Shown: positions 54,001 through 63,707, counted from the first letter of the stretch. The stretch is DNA of 64,000 nt from Hymenolepis diminuta (GCA_900708905.1 CAADRB010000004.1:4378180-4442179), one strand, 5' to 3'. Numbers and translations are program-made. The notes: generated by a model not told the origin, from the sequence alone.

Positions 54001-57000
54001 CCGCGACTGTCGTGGTGCGTGAGGGATATCGCCCACAGCTTGCTTGGTTAAAGGGAAGTCTCTAAATTGCTGGCGTTATTAAATAAAGGGAAAATAATGA
54101 AAATTTGATTAGTGTCAAGCCGTCTTTTCAAACTAAAGATAGTGAAAATGGTGGGACAATTTCAGCATATATTTATGCTCTTGTGTTTACTTCGTTTTTG
54201 ACTGCTCCAAATTCGCCATCTGTTTTTACTATTCATTGAAATCATAAAATGCTACGTTTTGTGGTTAATACAATGTCATTGCTACTGGTATAACCTTGAC
54301 TCTCACAACAAAATTATTAGGTGCCCACTGAGTTTAGACTATGGTTAAAATTGCCTAAACCAAGAAAGAAGTAGGGAAAATCTCAAATTATAGTTCATTT
54401 TATGAGAAAATACATTTGCCTACATGCAAATTTAGACCAGTAGAAAATGGGTGACTGCAAAAGTGACGGGACTGTTTATTCAGGCGTGAGCTTGGAAAGC
54501 TAATAATCGACAAATCACTGTGCGAGAGGCGAACCATATTATGGTACAACGGAATTAGTCGAATCGGCTTTGATGTGACCTCAAATGGTATGGATTCAGA
54601 ACCTATCTGTGCGGATTGAGTAAGTGAAATTTTTGACCACTGATTATTACTATTATTTGTCTGTAAAGAAGAATTTTTATTAGGAATATGAAGAATAGAC
54701 GATTTGAATAATAGCTTAATCTTCGTTTCATCAGCTGAAACCTGTAATTCAAGAAAAATGGAGTGTCAGTGATCCACAAAACCTAAATTGGTAGGGGTGA
54801 CCAATAGATTTTAGATGAAGTATTCATTCTCAGTCCATTAACTAAGATAATTGAGCTTTCTAACAGTTTCCTTCTTCTTCACTCTATAGCTCTTGCCTGG
54901 TGTGCATGTAGCCATAGCAAACCCCGATACTCTCGGCCAATGTGCTGATTCGCATCTGGGTGAAATATGGGTCTCCTCTCCACATAACTCCACGCGTCTC
55001 CTCGGCCCATTCAACATCAATTCCACAGTACCCATCCACGCCACATCTACTGTACGATCAGATCTCTCCAGCAATACTAGCTCTTCTGCTGCTGGTGGAG
55101 GTGGCGTTGCCTATGAAAACGCTCCGACTGATCTTCTGCGAGCCCGGTTTGTTGCTGGAGACACTGACCGTGTCTACGCTCGTACTGGATTCCTTGGATT
55201 TGTCCGAAGAACTGAACTCACACAATCTGATGGAGGTGAGTTGCTTTTGCATTGTTTACTTATTATCTATGATAGGACATAACTGGCAATATTGGAAATG
55301 TTTTTCTCCACAATTTTTCATAACAAGTGATTTGTCATGTTGATTCATCAAAACCTCTCCTATTTTCATTCCTCATATCCCTATTTGTTGTCATGCTCCT
55401 TGAGAATGATTTTCTGGAAATCTCTGATTGGTAAATTTGGCTAAAGGAAAGATATTGGTGTATCTTCACTTTGAAATACATTTTAGTCTTATGAATGTGA
55501 AGTCAGTTAGATTCTATTGTAGGTCTAGTGTATCCTCTTCTAACCGATATTTTCTTTTATAGATCTCCATGACGCCGTGTTTGTGGTCGGCAGTTTAGCG
55601 GAGAGCATGATGCTTCGGGGAATGCGATTCTATCCCATGGACATTGAAAACACCGTGCTACGCTCCCATAAGAAGATCAATGAATGGTAGATGGCCTTCC
55701 TTTTTGTTTATGTATTCACTGCTTTTAAATATCTAATTACTTTGTTATTGGCGCAACCATCAGCACGAAAATGACTAGATTATCACGTATTCGCTAAATT
55801 ATTGCATTCTTCATGAAATATCCACAGCTTCATTTTTTCTATCGTAAGCTGGATGATAACAGACTGCTTGGTCTTAGGCTCTTGGAACATAAGAAGAAGT
55901 AGGACTAAAGTACTAGCAGTAAAGATCTTTCTGTGAAATCTTGCAATAAGAATACAGAAAGATAAAAACTATATTTTAACTCTCATATGCTAAAATCCTA
56001 CGAAAAATTTTCCCGAAACAACTATTCGCAAATAGTGAACATGTATTCAGTAAATAAAAAACCAATTATATGAATTTTTAGGATAATTACACGATTCATT
56101 CCTTGCTTATTTGACGCCAACCTCGATCTTTGTCTGTTTTTGATAATGAGTTTGGAATTACTTGTGCGTTCATCAATAAAAGCTCACAGGTGTTCTGTGC
56201 AATAATATTTGTAAAGGCGTAGTGGCCAAGAAGTTATATGAAATACTGCAAATTCACCTTGTAAACCTCAAATCTCTCACCCATTTCTTGTTGTATCAGG
56301 TTGTAACGGAAGTTCTGTCCAATTTTTAAGCTATGTGTTTAAGACACGATTACTTCATTTTGGCTTGTTAGCGTTGTATGCTTATTTATGGTATCTAATA
56401 ACATATTACTTCTTCCTTCAGACTGTGTGATAATTATCGTTATTAATAACTATTTCTAGCTCTAATGTGCACTCCAATTAAAGAGCATGTCAGGCATATT
56501 TTACCCTTTGAATTTCATCAAGGAAATACGCCAAGCTCACCAGCAAAAACACTCAAAGGCACTTTTGGAAACGATGTTGTGAATGAAAAGACCTGCAGAA
56601 GGTGGTTTTCTGCAGGTGATTTCAAAAAGGATGACTTCAGCCTGAAAGACGAACCGAGAGCAGAATGCTCAAAAAACTCACTTCTGAGCAATTGCAAGTT
56701 GCCGTTGGTGAAAATCCAATCTGCACTACTAGAGAACTGAGCAAAACCTTTAACGTATGTCGCCATATGACCACATACAGGGAAATGAAAAGACTTGTCC
56801 GGGACAGTCTCAAAGGCTGGCAAATGGGTCCCACAAGATTTGTCAGAAATCAACAGGCAACAGCGTGCCACCTGTTGTGTTTCACTGCGTTCTCGTGAAC
56901 TGAACTTCAGGGCACCTTTTTTAGACCGAATCATAATTGACAGCAACGAGAAGTGATGGATCCTCTACAACAATGTTAAACGCAAAAGACAGTGGCTAAG

Positions 57001-57791
57001 CCGTGGTTCAAAGCCAATTCCACAATCAAGAAGTGGACTGCACCCGCAAAAAATTCTTTTGTGTGTATGGTGGGATTTGAAGGGAAGTGTTTATTATGAA
57101 CTAATGGGTGACAATCAAACAATAACATCTGAAGTTTACAGTCAGCAGCTAACTCGTTTAAAAGCTGTTTTACTGAAAAACTTTTGCATTTTTTCAGGAG
57201 CTTGCAGTATCATTTAATGGGACTTCAAAGGCTTACTTCAAGAGAGGAGGGCGGAATGAAGCTAGTTTCTTTTTTGAGTCCAAACTGGCTAAATTCTGTG
57301 AAGAAGGAATATGGCAAGCCTATGGCAAGATGGGAAGGTGTAATTAATACAAATGGTGACTATGTTGAACACTAAATAAATGCATTTTTGACAAATTTGA
57401 CAAAATTCAAATTTAAAAAATGGACAGAATTTCTATTGCAACCTGATAGTTTACTTTCTCTCTCTTTATGTTTTTTTACTATTTTCCATGATACTCTGTG
57501 AGAAACAATAATGGTAACATGAGTTTGCCTACTTTTAGTGCTGTCTTCACATGGTCAGATCTACTTGTTGTAGTGGTGGAACTACTGGGAGAGGAGTCCG
57601 AAGCATTGGATTTGGTTCATCCAATCACCGCGAGTGTCCTTCGAGAACATCAACTTATTGTCGGTGTTGTGGTTGTAGTCGACCGAGATACAGTGCGAGT
57701 AGACTTCTACGGCGAGAAACAGCGAATCCTCCTTCGGGATAACTTTGTCAGCGATGAGTTAGATCCTATCTACGTCTCATATAACATGTGA
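17415..57791 (+). CDS. DIP2: DIP2 (Disco-interacting protein 2) homologue, complete, 29 exons, 1844 aa
   Basis: Exons: 17415-17493, 17712-17786, 17908-18066, 21513-21641, 21720-21808, 23015-23261, 26336-26470, 26529-26878, 27774-27911, 29107-29295, 32057-32305, 32982-33149, 33226-33319, 33392-33511, 34697-35089, 35167-35474, 38169-38296, 40030-40213, 43049-43321, 46152-46359, 49311-49651, 49876-50020, 51096-51338, 52069-52145, 52212-52382, 53068-53187, 54890-55235, 55563-55686, 57539-57791. Every junction keeps phase and the total is 1845 codons including TGA. Order of parts: DMAP1-binding region (1-50), Ser-rich linker, first FAAL-like adenylation domain (from about 422), second (from about 1170), ending DPIYVSYNM as in animal DIP2. 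The family regulates lipid metabolism; fungal and animal members are tied to diacylglycerol/triacylglycerol balance and axon patterning. Somewhat longer than vertebrate DIP2 (about 1500-1600) because of low-complexity inserts. Two introns use GC donors (29296, 32306). Least certain: the end of exon 2, exon 7, and the donor of exon 11. Confidence 0.95.
18067..21512. other. DIP2 intron 3
   Basis: About 3.4 kb, T-rich on the plus strand. I found no exon, RNA gene or repeat in it. Small ORFs (18349-18591, 19676-19870 and others) are chance frames. Confidence 0.6.
21513..26878 (+). other. DIP2 exons 4-8: conserved helix and Ser/Gln/His-rich linker
   Basis: Exon 4 opens EIREEAVKEALQNDP and contains PSKRRQP, matching the conserved segment after RYRS. 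Exon 5 reads ESGSESSFGTNSSQRHHH, the SGSE..G patch of DIP2. Exon 6 has a Thr/Pro/Ala-rich stretch. Exon 7 (26336-26470) encodes 45 Ser/His-rich residues and is phase 1 at both ends. Exon 8 holds the conserved EKIQQLVNTLKRPKRRPLPE and FIDEDDQILVQPVIDPNAPK, which precede the first adenylation domain in all DIP2 proteins. Confidence 0.85.
23262..26335. other. DIP2 intron 6
   Basis: About 3.1 kb with no exon that fits the DIP2 frame. Frames at 24994-25182 and 25912-26106 lack family resemblance. No named repeat was recognised. Confidence 0.5.
28313..28555 (+). repeat. tRNA-derived SINE-like element, copy 1
   Basis: Lies in DIP2 intron 9. A tRNA-like head (about 28315-28390) has an A-box-like tggtgtatcgg and a B-box-like aattcgatgcc. 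A body follows with taagtgaaatagccagccgc, aagtttgactaataagg, gaattcaagtttctcaccag and ctacccaagatg..gttg. It aligns along its whole length with 39465-39700 and more loosely with 52705-52870. Confidence 0.7.
29296..32056. other. DIP2 intron 10 (GC-AG)
   Basis: About 2.8 kb. Starts gcaagt after AAAAAG and ends gttatag. No gene or clear repeat was recognised inside; the frame at 30698-30913 is chance. Confidence 0.6.
33735..33860 (-). repeat. Possible reverse SINE/tRNA-like fragment
   Basis: Reading the minus strand, a B-box-like ggttcgagtc (plus 33754-33763) is preceded by a tRNA-like stretch. Similarity to the intron SINE-like family is weak and I could not draw a cloverleaf. It lies in DIP2 intron 14. 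Confidence 0.25.
35475..38168. other. DIP2 intron 16
   Basis: About 2.7 kb. No exon, RNA gene or nameable repeat was seen. Confidence 0.5.
39465..39700 (+). repeat. tRNA-derived SINE-like element, copy 2
   Basis: Lies in DIP2 intron 17. Matches copy 1 through the B-box-like tggattcaatgcc, then taaaatggccagccgcact, aagtttggctaataaaggg, gaattcgagcttctcaccag and aacccaagatgggcgttggg. The 3' end is AT-rich (attattataattgttatc). The tRNA-like head is more decayed than in copy 1. Confidence 0.7.
40436..40485. other. Assembly gap (50 N)
   Basis: A run of exactly 50 N inside DIP2 intron 18 (40214-43048), probably a placeholder of unknown true length. No coding exon is interrupted, since exons 18 and 19 join in phase 0. 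Confidence 0.98.
41571..41700. repeat. Diverged dispersed repeat, first copy
   Basis: Parallels 51648-51810: tatttaggaagaacaagggaa here against tatattagaaaggacaagag there, then aatatcgataggttgcttga against aaaatcgatgggccgcttga, in the same order and spacing. Possibly the 3' remnant of a non-LTR retroelement. No coding is preserved. Confidence 0.45.
44405..44500 (-). repeat. SINE-like element head, reverse strand
   Basis: On the minus strand, cgttgatgtattgatcacgg corresponds to ggtggtgtatcggtcaacg of copy 1, and a B-box-like gcatgttcgaaactc follows at the right distance. Only the tRNA-like part is recognisable. Confidence 0.45.
45648..45674. repeat. Short perfect inverted repeat
   Basis: Arms aattagaaga and tcttctaatt (10 bp) enclose a 7-base loop, within a run of degenerate gaatta/agaa motifs. 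Probably simple-sequence drift. It is intronic in DIP2. Confidence 0.6.
46360..49310. other. DIP2 intron 20
   Basis: About 3 kb. Parts near 47200-47450 and 48200-48420 are less AT-rich than the rest and include gtacgtacctatgtac, suggesting old insertions, but I cannot classify them. No exon found. Confidence 0.4.
51648..51810. repeat. Diverged dispersed repeat, second copy
   Basis: Partner of 41571-41700, in DIP2 intron 23. See that entry for the shared blocks. Confidence 0.45.
52705..52870 (+). repeat. SINE-like element, diverged copy
   Basis: In DIP2 intron 25. The tRNA-like start gatggtatagcggttgattt is followed by a body with gatcaagaaaggaaaagg, gaatttaagttttcac and ttctccacctg, in the order of copy 1 (gatcaagtttgactaataagg, gaattcaagtttctcacc, ttctctaccc). 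Confidence 0.4.
53188..54889. other. DIP2 intron 26
   Basis: About 1.7 kb. It includes a SINE-like head at 54541-54640. Otherwise I see nothing. Confidence 0.5.
54541..54640 (+). repeat. SINE-like element head
   Basis: tggtacaacggaattagtcg, then caaatggtatggattcagaa and gattgagtaagtgaaa, align with the tRNA-like head and first body bases of copy 1 (ctcagtaagtgaaat). The remainder of the body is absent. Confidence 0.45.
56296..57446 (+). mobile_element. Mariner (Tc1/mariner) element, non-autonomous relic, 1151 bp
   Basis: Sits in the last DIP2 intron. Terminal inverted repeats of about 34 bp: left starts tcaggttgtaacggaag (56296-56329), and the reverse complement of the right end (57413-57446) starts tcaggttgcaatagaaa, with 5 mismatches in 34. 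Each side has TA (56294-56295 and 57447-57448), the mariner target duplication. The interior carries a broken transposase in the same orientation as DIP2. An intact mariner is about 1.28 kb, so about 130 bp are missing. Confidence 0.94.
56465..57375 (+). pseudogene. Mariner transposase pseudogene
   Basis: Fragments in several frames follow the usual order. A helix-turn-helix start has HVRHILPFEFHQGN and NEKTCRRWFSAGDF; a second helix-turn-helix has LTSEQLQVAVGENP and TTRELSKTFNV; then come FLDRIII, WILYNNVKRKRQWLSRG, LHPQKILLCVWWDLKGSVYY and YSQQLTRLKAVLLKN; finally FFRSLQYHL. Breaks: frameshifts between the N-terminal pieces, a TGA just after the EK of the first catalytic motif, and Asn at the first catalytic Asp. 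A deletion between LLKN and FFRSLQ removes the segment that holds the second and third catalytic Asp. It cannot encode an active enzyme. By eye closest to irritans-type mariners, with low certainty. Confidence 0.9.
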
Positions 57792-58133
57792 TGTGTTTTC
57801 CTCCTCGACTCATATTGTACAGCAATCTCTATTTACCCTTCCGATCAAACCTCGATTAGCTTTAGACACCTATGTATGGATCTTCTTTTTCTCCTCTTTT
57901 GCCATCCATAAAATTGCTTTGCAAAAGTAGTGATTGTGCTTTCCAATCCTTTTCGACTATGATATCAATTGGACCTCCCCTTGGTCTCCCTATTTCTTCC
58001 CTTTCTCAAATAATTACGCTTAATCGATTACGCATTTACACTAATCTGTCTGAATGTGTGAATGATGAATGTGAGGCATTTTTCCAAGTTTTCTCCTTCT
58101 TCAACCTTTCTTCATCGATGCAAAAACCGAAAC

Positions 58134-58139
58134 AATAAA
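58134..58139 (+). terminator. Candidate poly(A) signal of DIP2
   Basis: AATAAA 343 bases after the DIP2 stop, followed by a T-rich stretch. It is the first canonical hexamer downstream of the stop that I found. Confidence 0.6.
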
Positions 58140-58198
58140 TCTTCTTTTATATCCTGATTTGTTTTTAAGTGAAGGAGACAGAATTCAAAATGATATAC

Positions 58199-58204
58199 TT
58201 TATT
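58199..58204 (-). terminator. Candidate poly(A) signal of the MMP-like gene
   Basis: AATAAA on the minus strand, about 120 bases beyond the stop codon of the proposed last exon (58325-58327). It supports that exon being the 3' end of the gene. Confidence 0.5.
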
Positions 58205-58324
58205 TGGAAAATGTGATATTTGAGCTATTTGAACTTTTGTACATTAAGAGCAATTTTGTTTAGGAATATGTAGGCCACATCATAGAAATCTGTTAATTAG
58301 AATTATAAAAGAATCATGAATTGT

Positions 58325-58548
58325 TTACCCCTTATAATTGTAAGTTTTTCCCGGTCGCATGTAGTTAAATTCAGCCGGAGTGTAACTTGCGTTCGCCTTG
58401 TTTAAACCGGGTCCGAATACAGCCAGAATTATGATATGTTCAGTGAAAGGCTTTGTGACAAGTATTAATACAATCATAAGGCATAAATAGCGCAATAATA
58501 TTAGGAGTGGAATTGATGGCTGGTCCCTTTCTTTCTCGTAGTTCATCA
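58325..58548 (-). CDS. Proposed last exon of the MMP-like gene: stalk and transmembrane segment
   Basis: After an acgataag acceptor the frame continues in the phase left by the exon at 60430 (G plus TG), reading MNYEKERDQPS and then a hydrophobic run (IPLLILLRYLCLMIVLILV), and ends NYKG before TAA. A membrane anchor after the hemopexin domain is the layout of membrane-type MMPs. Against it: the acceptor lacks a good pyrimidine tract, a cag 13 bases upstream would give an early stop, and part of hemopexin blade IV is then missing, so an exon between 58549 and 60429 may have been overlooked. Confidence 0.42.
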
Positions 58549-60429
58549 CTTATCGTGCGCTGCACACTTTGCATGAACGCTCTGCAAGTGACCTAAGTAT
58601 GTTCATTAGTTTTAGTAGGTTATAACAAATTAAATAATTTTAGTTTTCATTGTATAGGTTATCACATGATTAATTAAAATCTAATTAATTAAATCAAAGA
58701 ACCTTATCAGATATTTAATTTTTGTGACATGAAACACCTGCATAAATATAAGGGCTATCTATTGCTTAAGCTAAAAGTCCTATTTACGAAGGAAGTCTCA
58801 GTTTAAAATGCTTTCTTATCAAAATAGCGTTTACTTCCACGGGGTAACTTAAAATTTTCATTTATCTTTACGTTATGGAGATTGAGATTTTACTTTACAG
58901 AAAACAACCTCTCTTTAATTTGAGCGACATTTTAGGGGAATGATTATTAATTATGATTCCGTTTTAACCTACATTGATGTTAGTAATTTGGATTTCGGTC
59001 CATAATATTGGTTCTTCTTATAATCCAGGCTTTTTCAATCGTGCATAAAATAGCTATTAAAATTCTTGTTAGTTTTCTGTCAAAATTATATGATTTCCTT
59101 TTTTTATTTGTTCGTAGTAAATATAATTCTTGAGTGTGTGACTGCTTTAGACAGCAGATATCTATCAGCATTTAGAAATGATTGACTAGCGATAAGATCT
59201 CAACTCCAGTGACCACAGGCGGTCAGCTGTCTGTGCATGTTCGTAAATAGACATCTACACAGATGCCAATCATCACACCAAAGCATGACCGATATCTAAA
59301 GAGGAAATGTTTTGTACATAGGCCTAATTTGCTTATTAATAAATTTGAGCGACTTCCCGGCCATCTCTATATTGATCTAGCGCATAAGTGTCTTGACTTA
59401 CTCCATTTACCCAATTGATGTGGCTCCGGTAGACTCAACGTTACTGCAGCAAATTTATTTTTGCATGAATGCGTAATTTGCGCCTACAGTTCTTCATTTC
59501 GTTGATTTTTATCACTATTCGTCAAATTAGAGATGTATAATTCATCGGTAAACGGTTCTAAGTTGTTAAAATTGTGAACATATGTATTCATGAATTTCAC
59601 ATCTTTCTTCACACCAACTGACGCGTTAAGATTACTTGCCTCCATCTACTTAGAAATCAACGATTAGTTCGACTTTCTCCGATTAATTATTTATCCTGGT
59701 TAATCTTAGCTTGCAAACACTTCTGCTGTCTCTCTACTTTCTTGAGTTCTATTTCATTCATATGATTTTGCTCAATTATTGTTTTACATAAGTATTGTTA
59801 GAAAATTTGACGTAAGTGTCCCATGTTAATTTTTCGATCTCATTGAGAACCCCTCACGTAAAAATTAACTTTTCTTATCCATTGCAATCTCCATAAGCGG
59901 CTCACTAAAAACTATTCTATGCAACTAAAAGCTAGATAAATTAGATTCTGTTTTGATGAATCTGATCATTTTTCACCTTCTTCATCCGTAGTAACACATA
60001 TCATTATCAATTCGTAGATAATAATGTGAAAAGAAGACCAAGACCATTGAAAATATTAAGGGACTATAGATCATCCAAAATAAAAGAAAACACAATTAGG
60101 GTTCTGATACATAGAGCGGGTTGATCAATAAGCAAGAAAAATCACTAAATGCGTCCTTACATGCAGTGGAGGTAGGCTTCAGATAATACCGGCTAGTTCT
60201 CCGAACTTCCCATTTAATATGCTACTTGATAGTAAAACTAGCTTTCTTGACATCCAATAATGCCTAATTTTGCAAGTTTTGGGTATCCTTTCCTAGCTCT
60301 CATCACTATGTTGTCGAATGCATAATAATTAGGTCCATGGAAGAATAAAGTTTCGCCTAAAAATGCAGAAACAATCACCGTTAGTTATATATGTAAGTTT
60401 TCTCAAACAGGCAATTATAAACTACTAAC
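58549..60429. other. Presumed intron of the MMP-like gene
   Basis: About 1.9 kb. I searched the minus strand for the missing end of hemopexin blade IV and did not find it. A short segment near 60270-60300 (tgcaagttttgggtatcctt) resembles 63825-63850 (tgcaaaacttgggtataccc), perhaps a repeat. Confidence 0.4.
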
Positions 60430-63400
60430 CATTTGGAGTAGTATATGCGGAGGTGACGGGAGTTGGTATTCCACGCCAAGTATGTTTTATTTGTCTTGGA
60501 TAGTCGGGAGATGGGGCAACTTTTCCGAATGGAGGGAATGCTTTTACGTTTAGCAGCCAATATTGATCACCCGCGAATATGTAGAATTCCTTGTTGACAT
60601 TCCACTTGAAAACAGCATCGATTTTCCTCAGGCTTGCAGGAAGTCCAAGACTTGTGAGAGGAAGGCCTGAACGTGGACATTTGTCAGCCAGTCGTTTATT
60701 GTCGACAAGCAACCAAAATTTATCGTCTTAATAAGGGAAAAATGTAAAGTGAATTTTTGATGGGGATGACTTATCAATTATACAAAATATCTCGTTAAAG
60801 TAGCACAATAAACGGACAAAAAATTACTCTTGAAATAAATTGTTTACTTGATCAGATATATTTTATATAAATAAAACATGTTTTACATTATTTTTAAAGC
60901 AATAAAATGTGTATTTGTGAATATTTATTGCAAAAACTCTATCAAGATGACATTCATCACGGCCTCTGAAAAGAATATAAAGTAACAGGGAATAAGAGGA
61001 TAGCAATTGTAAAAGTGATTCAATTCCCTATTTCATTAAAAAATTTTAAATAAAAAAAGCAAACATGAACTGTCCTGAAAACTGTACACAAAGGATTTAC
61101 GTTCTATACAATTCCTGAAAACACTGTAGGAACACTCTGATCTTCTGGTTTGAAGAAGCGATTATTAACTTGACTTGTTTGCTCTCCAACAGTAATGCTA
61201 ACTGATCGCGATGAGTGAGCATATGACCCACATTTCTAATATAAACATGAATTTGCATTTGCAACGAAAATTCCCCTCTAATAACGGTCACATGAAAAAT
61301 ATAATCACGAGGTTGTCTTTAATTAAGCCATCTGCACCCGAAATTTAAGTTTTATGCCTTCGAAATGAAATACACAGTTAATAATCTTATTTATATTTGA
61401 ATTCACAATGAGTACACTATAGTGAGCTCTGCTATACTAAAAGATTGTTGCTAGTCTCATCTTTTTGGTCTTAGACGTAAGTAGAGATGGTGTAACTAAT
61501 TACAGAACTAAATCAACCGCTCAACAAGCTCTGAATATCATAAAGTGAAATTACTTAATTTGAACATTAAGACGTTACAAAGTAAATTATATCCCTTCAG
61601 AGGAAACAGAGATCTGAATGCTTCAAAAATTCAATTAAGACTCGTGATGTCCTTGTTTCAATATCTACTTCCCCACCCGGTTCTGTGCTTCCTTAGAATC
61701 TTTCAACACTTTCCTTATTCACGTGCTTTCCCTCGATAAATGGGAGTGAATTTTTATGCATTGACATGGGAAATAGCAATATAAAGGTGAAAAAATTGCA
61801 TCTTGATTGTAATGCAAGATAAAATTTATTCCGATTCATGATAATTACTAATTTTAACATTTTCAACTGACATAGAATAATGAATTAATAATGTTCTGCT
61901 TAAGTGTCAATTCCAATTTATTTCTCTCTAAGAATATTTTTTAATGTATTATTGATGCGCCGATTTGCACAACTGCCGAAATTTCGCCAAGAAATAATTT
62001 GATGATATTAACAGAAAAGATGGTCAACTATCGCTTGACATTTTGCATATCTGCCCCTACGGATTTATTATTCCCACTTATTATTGTCGTCATGCCCTCC
62101 TCTTGTGGATCCGAATGGGTGCATTCCATTGCAACGGTGAATCTCCTTTACTAAGATTCTGAAAAGGTCAAATTATTGCGAATCGCAAAAATACTCGTAG
62201 ATCTTAGCTCCCAAATATATATGTTTTTATATATAGGTTTTTCAAAACAAGATTAAGTCAACCGGTAATTTTAATGGCTATGCATTGAAGCCTAGCCTAG
62301 TCGGTAAAAGAACCCGCGTTGAATCGCTTGTTAACGTTCAGAAGAAAATTGCTTAGAGTATTTTGTCTATTGTGTCTGATTTTGTATTGTCATAGAAAAT
62401 TAATGAATCTGTTTGTCCCTTCTCTGAATTTTCCAGAACAGACCGGATTACATATTAGCTTTTATAATACAACACTTAACATTGATATTAGTTGGGAAAA
62501 AGCAGAATAGCAATTACTTTGGTTGAAAGAATAACCGCCTCGTTAGCTGATGTCATCCTCCTAGTAGCCTGACTGTCAATGAGGAACTGAAAGTGTGTGA
62601 ATTATTAAATATTTTTTCCTCGACGATATTAAGACTTTATTTTCTTCTTCCTTTTATATTAAAAATAGCGTTTAATTATGAAATTGTCCCTTCGGACTAA
62701 TGAATAATCTTGTACATAGCACATTTAAAGTTCTAACATTGTCAAAACTTGTCTTCCCTTCTCCTTCCTCTACGGCTATTCTTGACGAATACCTCGGGAT
62801 TGTTATCTGGAATTACATTACCGACTATTAGAAGAATAAAACCGCATCCGAAATGGTTTGGCTAATCGTATTAATGTATAAGTCCGACAATAAGCACTGA
62901 ATATGTCATATATGAATTAATTTACTTAGTAAACTAAACAATAAAATTAGAACTTGGAAACATTGAAACATGAAGCAGCAGATTATATTCTTTTAAAGTC
63001 GCACAGCCTGAATCCGAAAATTAAATGAAACAGGACTCCTATTATAGTAACTTCATTCGTATTCTCTACTTCATCTCCTCCTTTCTCATATTGGATCATT
63101 TATCAGTAAATATTTTTTGTGTCACCGTGAGCAATAACATTATCAGTAATCACTTGAAACCTCTCTTCAAATTTTATATATCCAGTCGAGCGTCATTTTA
63201 ATCAATAAATTTGTGACGATAATTTTCAAAATTGTCTTATTGGATGAGGCCAATATATAGTAGTAAAAACCAGAAATGAGTGAACGTACTTAATAATCAG
63301 AATCTTTTCTTGTATATGAGATATACATATTAATATTAAAAACAATAATTACCTTTGAAGATGTAGATGAGAGAATCAGGCCTTTCAATAGCTGCGTCTA

Positions 63401-63707
63401 CATAGTGAATATCATGCGGCAGAACATTCCAGTAGTACGCAATTTTTGTCGGCCCATCCCTCAGTTGATAGGAGATCCAGTTAGACACAATTTTGGACCA
63501 TGTCACTCGCCACTGATACTAAACTCAAAGAAGGAAGCTTAATGTTAATCAAAGAACTGATGAAGGTGTCGAAATTGATTAAGTTTGATCTTACCTCTCC
63601 ACGGAATATGTACAATTCTAGACCACGGACTTCAATTATTGCATCAACACTGGTGTTGCAATAGTCGATATGTTTTGTCACATCTGGCCTTACAGTTGTT
63701 GTTTCAG
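60430..63707 (-). CDS. Matrix metalloproteinase-like protein, hinge and hemopexin domain (partial, 5' end off window)
   Basis: Three exons read in phase: 63595-63707, 63353-63518, 60430-60726. The first holds a Thr-rich hinge (ETTTVRPDVTKH) and the opening of blade I with its conserved Cys (DYCNTSVDAIIEVRG, LYIFRGE). The second reads YQWRVTWSKIVSNWISYQL, PTKIAYYWNVLPHDIHYVDA and the start of blade II (AAIERPDSLIYIFKG). The third reads DDKFWLLVDNK, SLGLPASLRKIDAVFKW, FYIFAGDQYWLLNVK (blade III), IKHTWRGIPTPVTSAYTTPNG split over its end (blade IV start). The repeated DA..R...Y.F+G..+W pattern is the MMP hemopexin propeller, which binds substrates and TIMPs; it most resembles membrane-type MMPs. 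The catalytic zinc domain and prodomain must lie past 64000. The last exon is uncertain (see 58325-58548). Confidence 0.86.
60727..63352. other. Intron of the MMP-like gene
   Basis: About 2.6 kb between in-phase hemopexin exons (tttgaaag/gtaatta donor, ccttattaag acceptor). AT-rich, with no exon or recognised repeat. Confidence 0.6.

Larger units (their letters stand above)
46152..57791 (+). other. DIP2 exons 20-29: second FAAL-like adenylation domain
   Basis: Residues about 1170-1844. It has VLIWRATHTPEDRLF, LHQKAERLGSLLQEKGNVKP, FYACLYIAAIPVLVRPPQQP, AYLDFTPSTTG (P-loop) followed by TLTGVEVTHSVASALCRAQK, SIYCGHHSILVPPHV, LRSLVIVSEERPRVNLTSLF, STSFGCRANLAMCLQ, VYVDRVSLRNDRVNLLERGS, GEIWVSSPHNS, ARTGFLGFVRRTEL, LRGMRFYPMDIENTVLRSH, FTWSDLLVVVVELLGEES and GEKQRILLRDNF. 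Two Gly/Ser-rich inserts occur, one after the conserved VRPP (exon 21) and one after SSPHNS (exon 27). This domain keeps a Lys in GEKQR near its C-terminus, unlike the first. Confidence 0.92.

Noticed and set aside
56518..56946. 142-codon minus-strand ORF
   Set aside because: Antisense to the mariner transposase fragments; no independent support.
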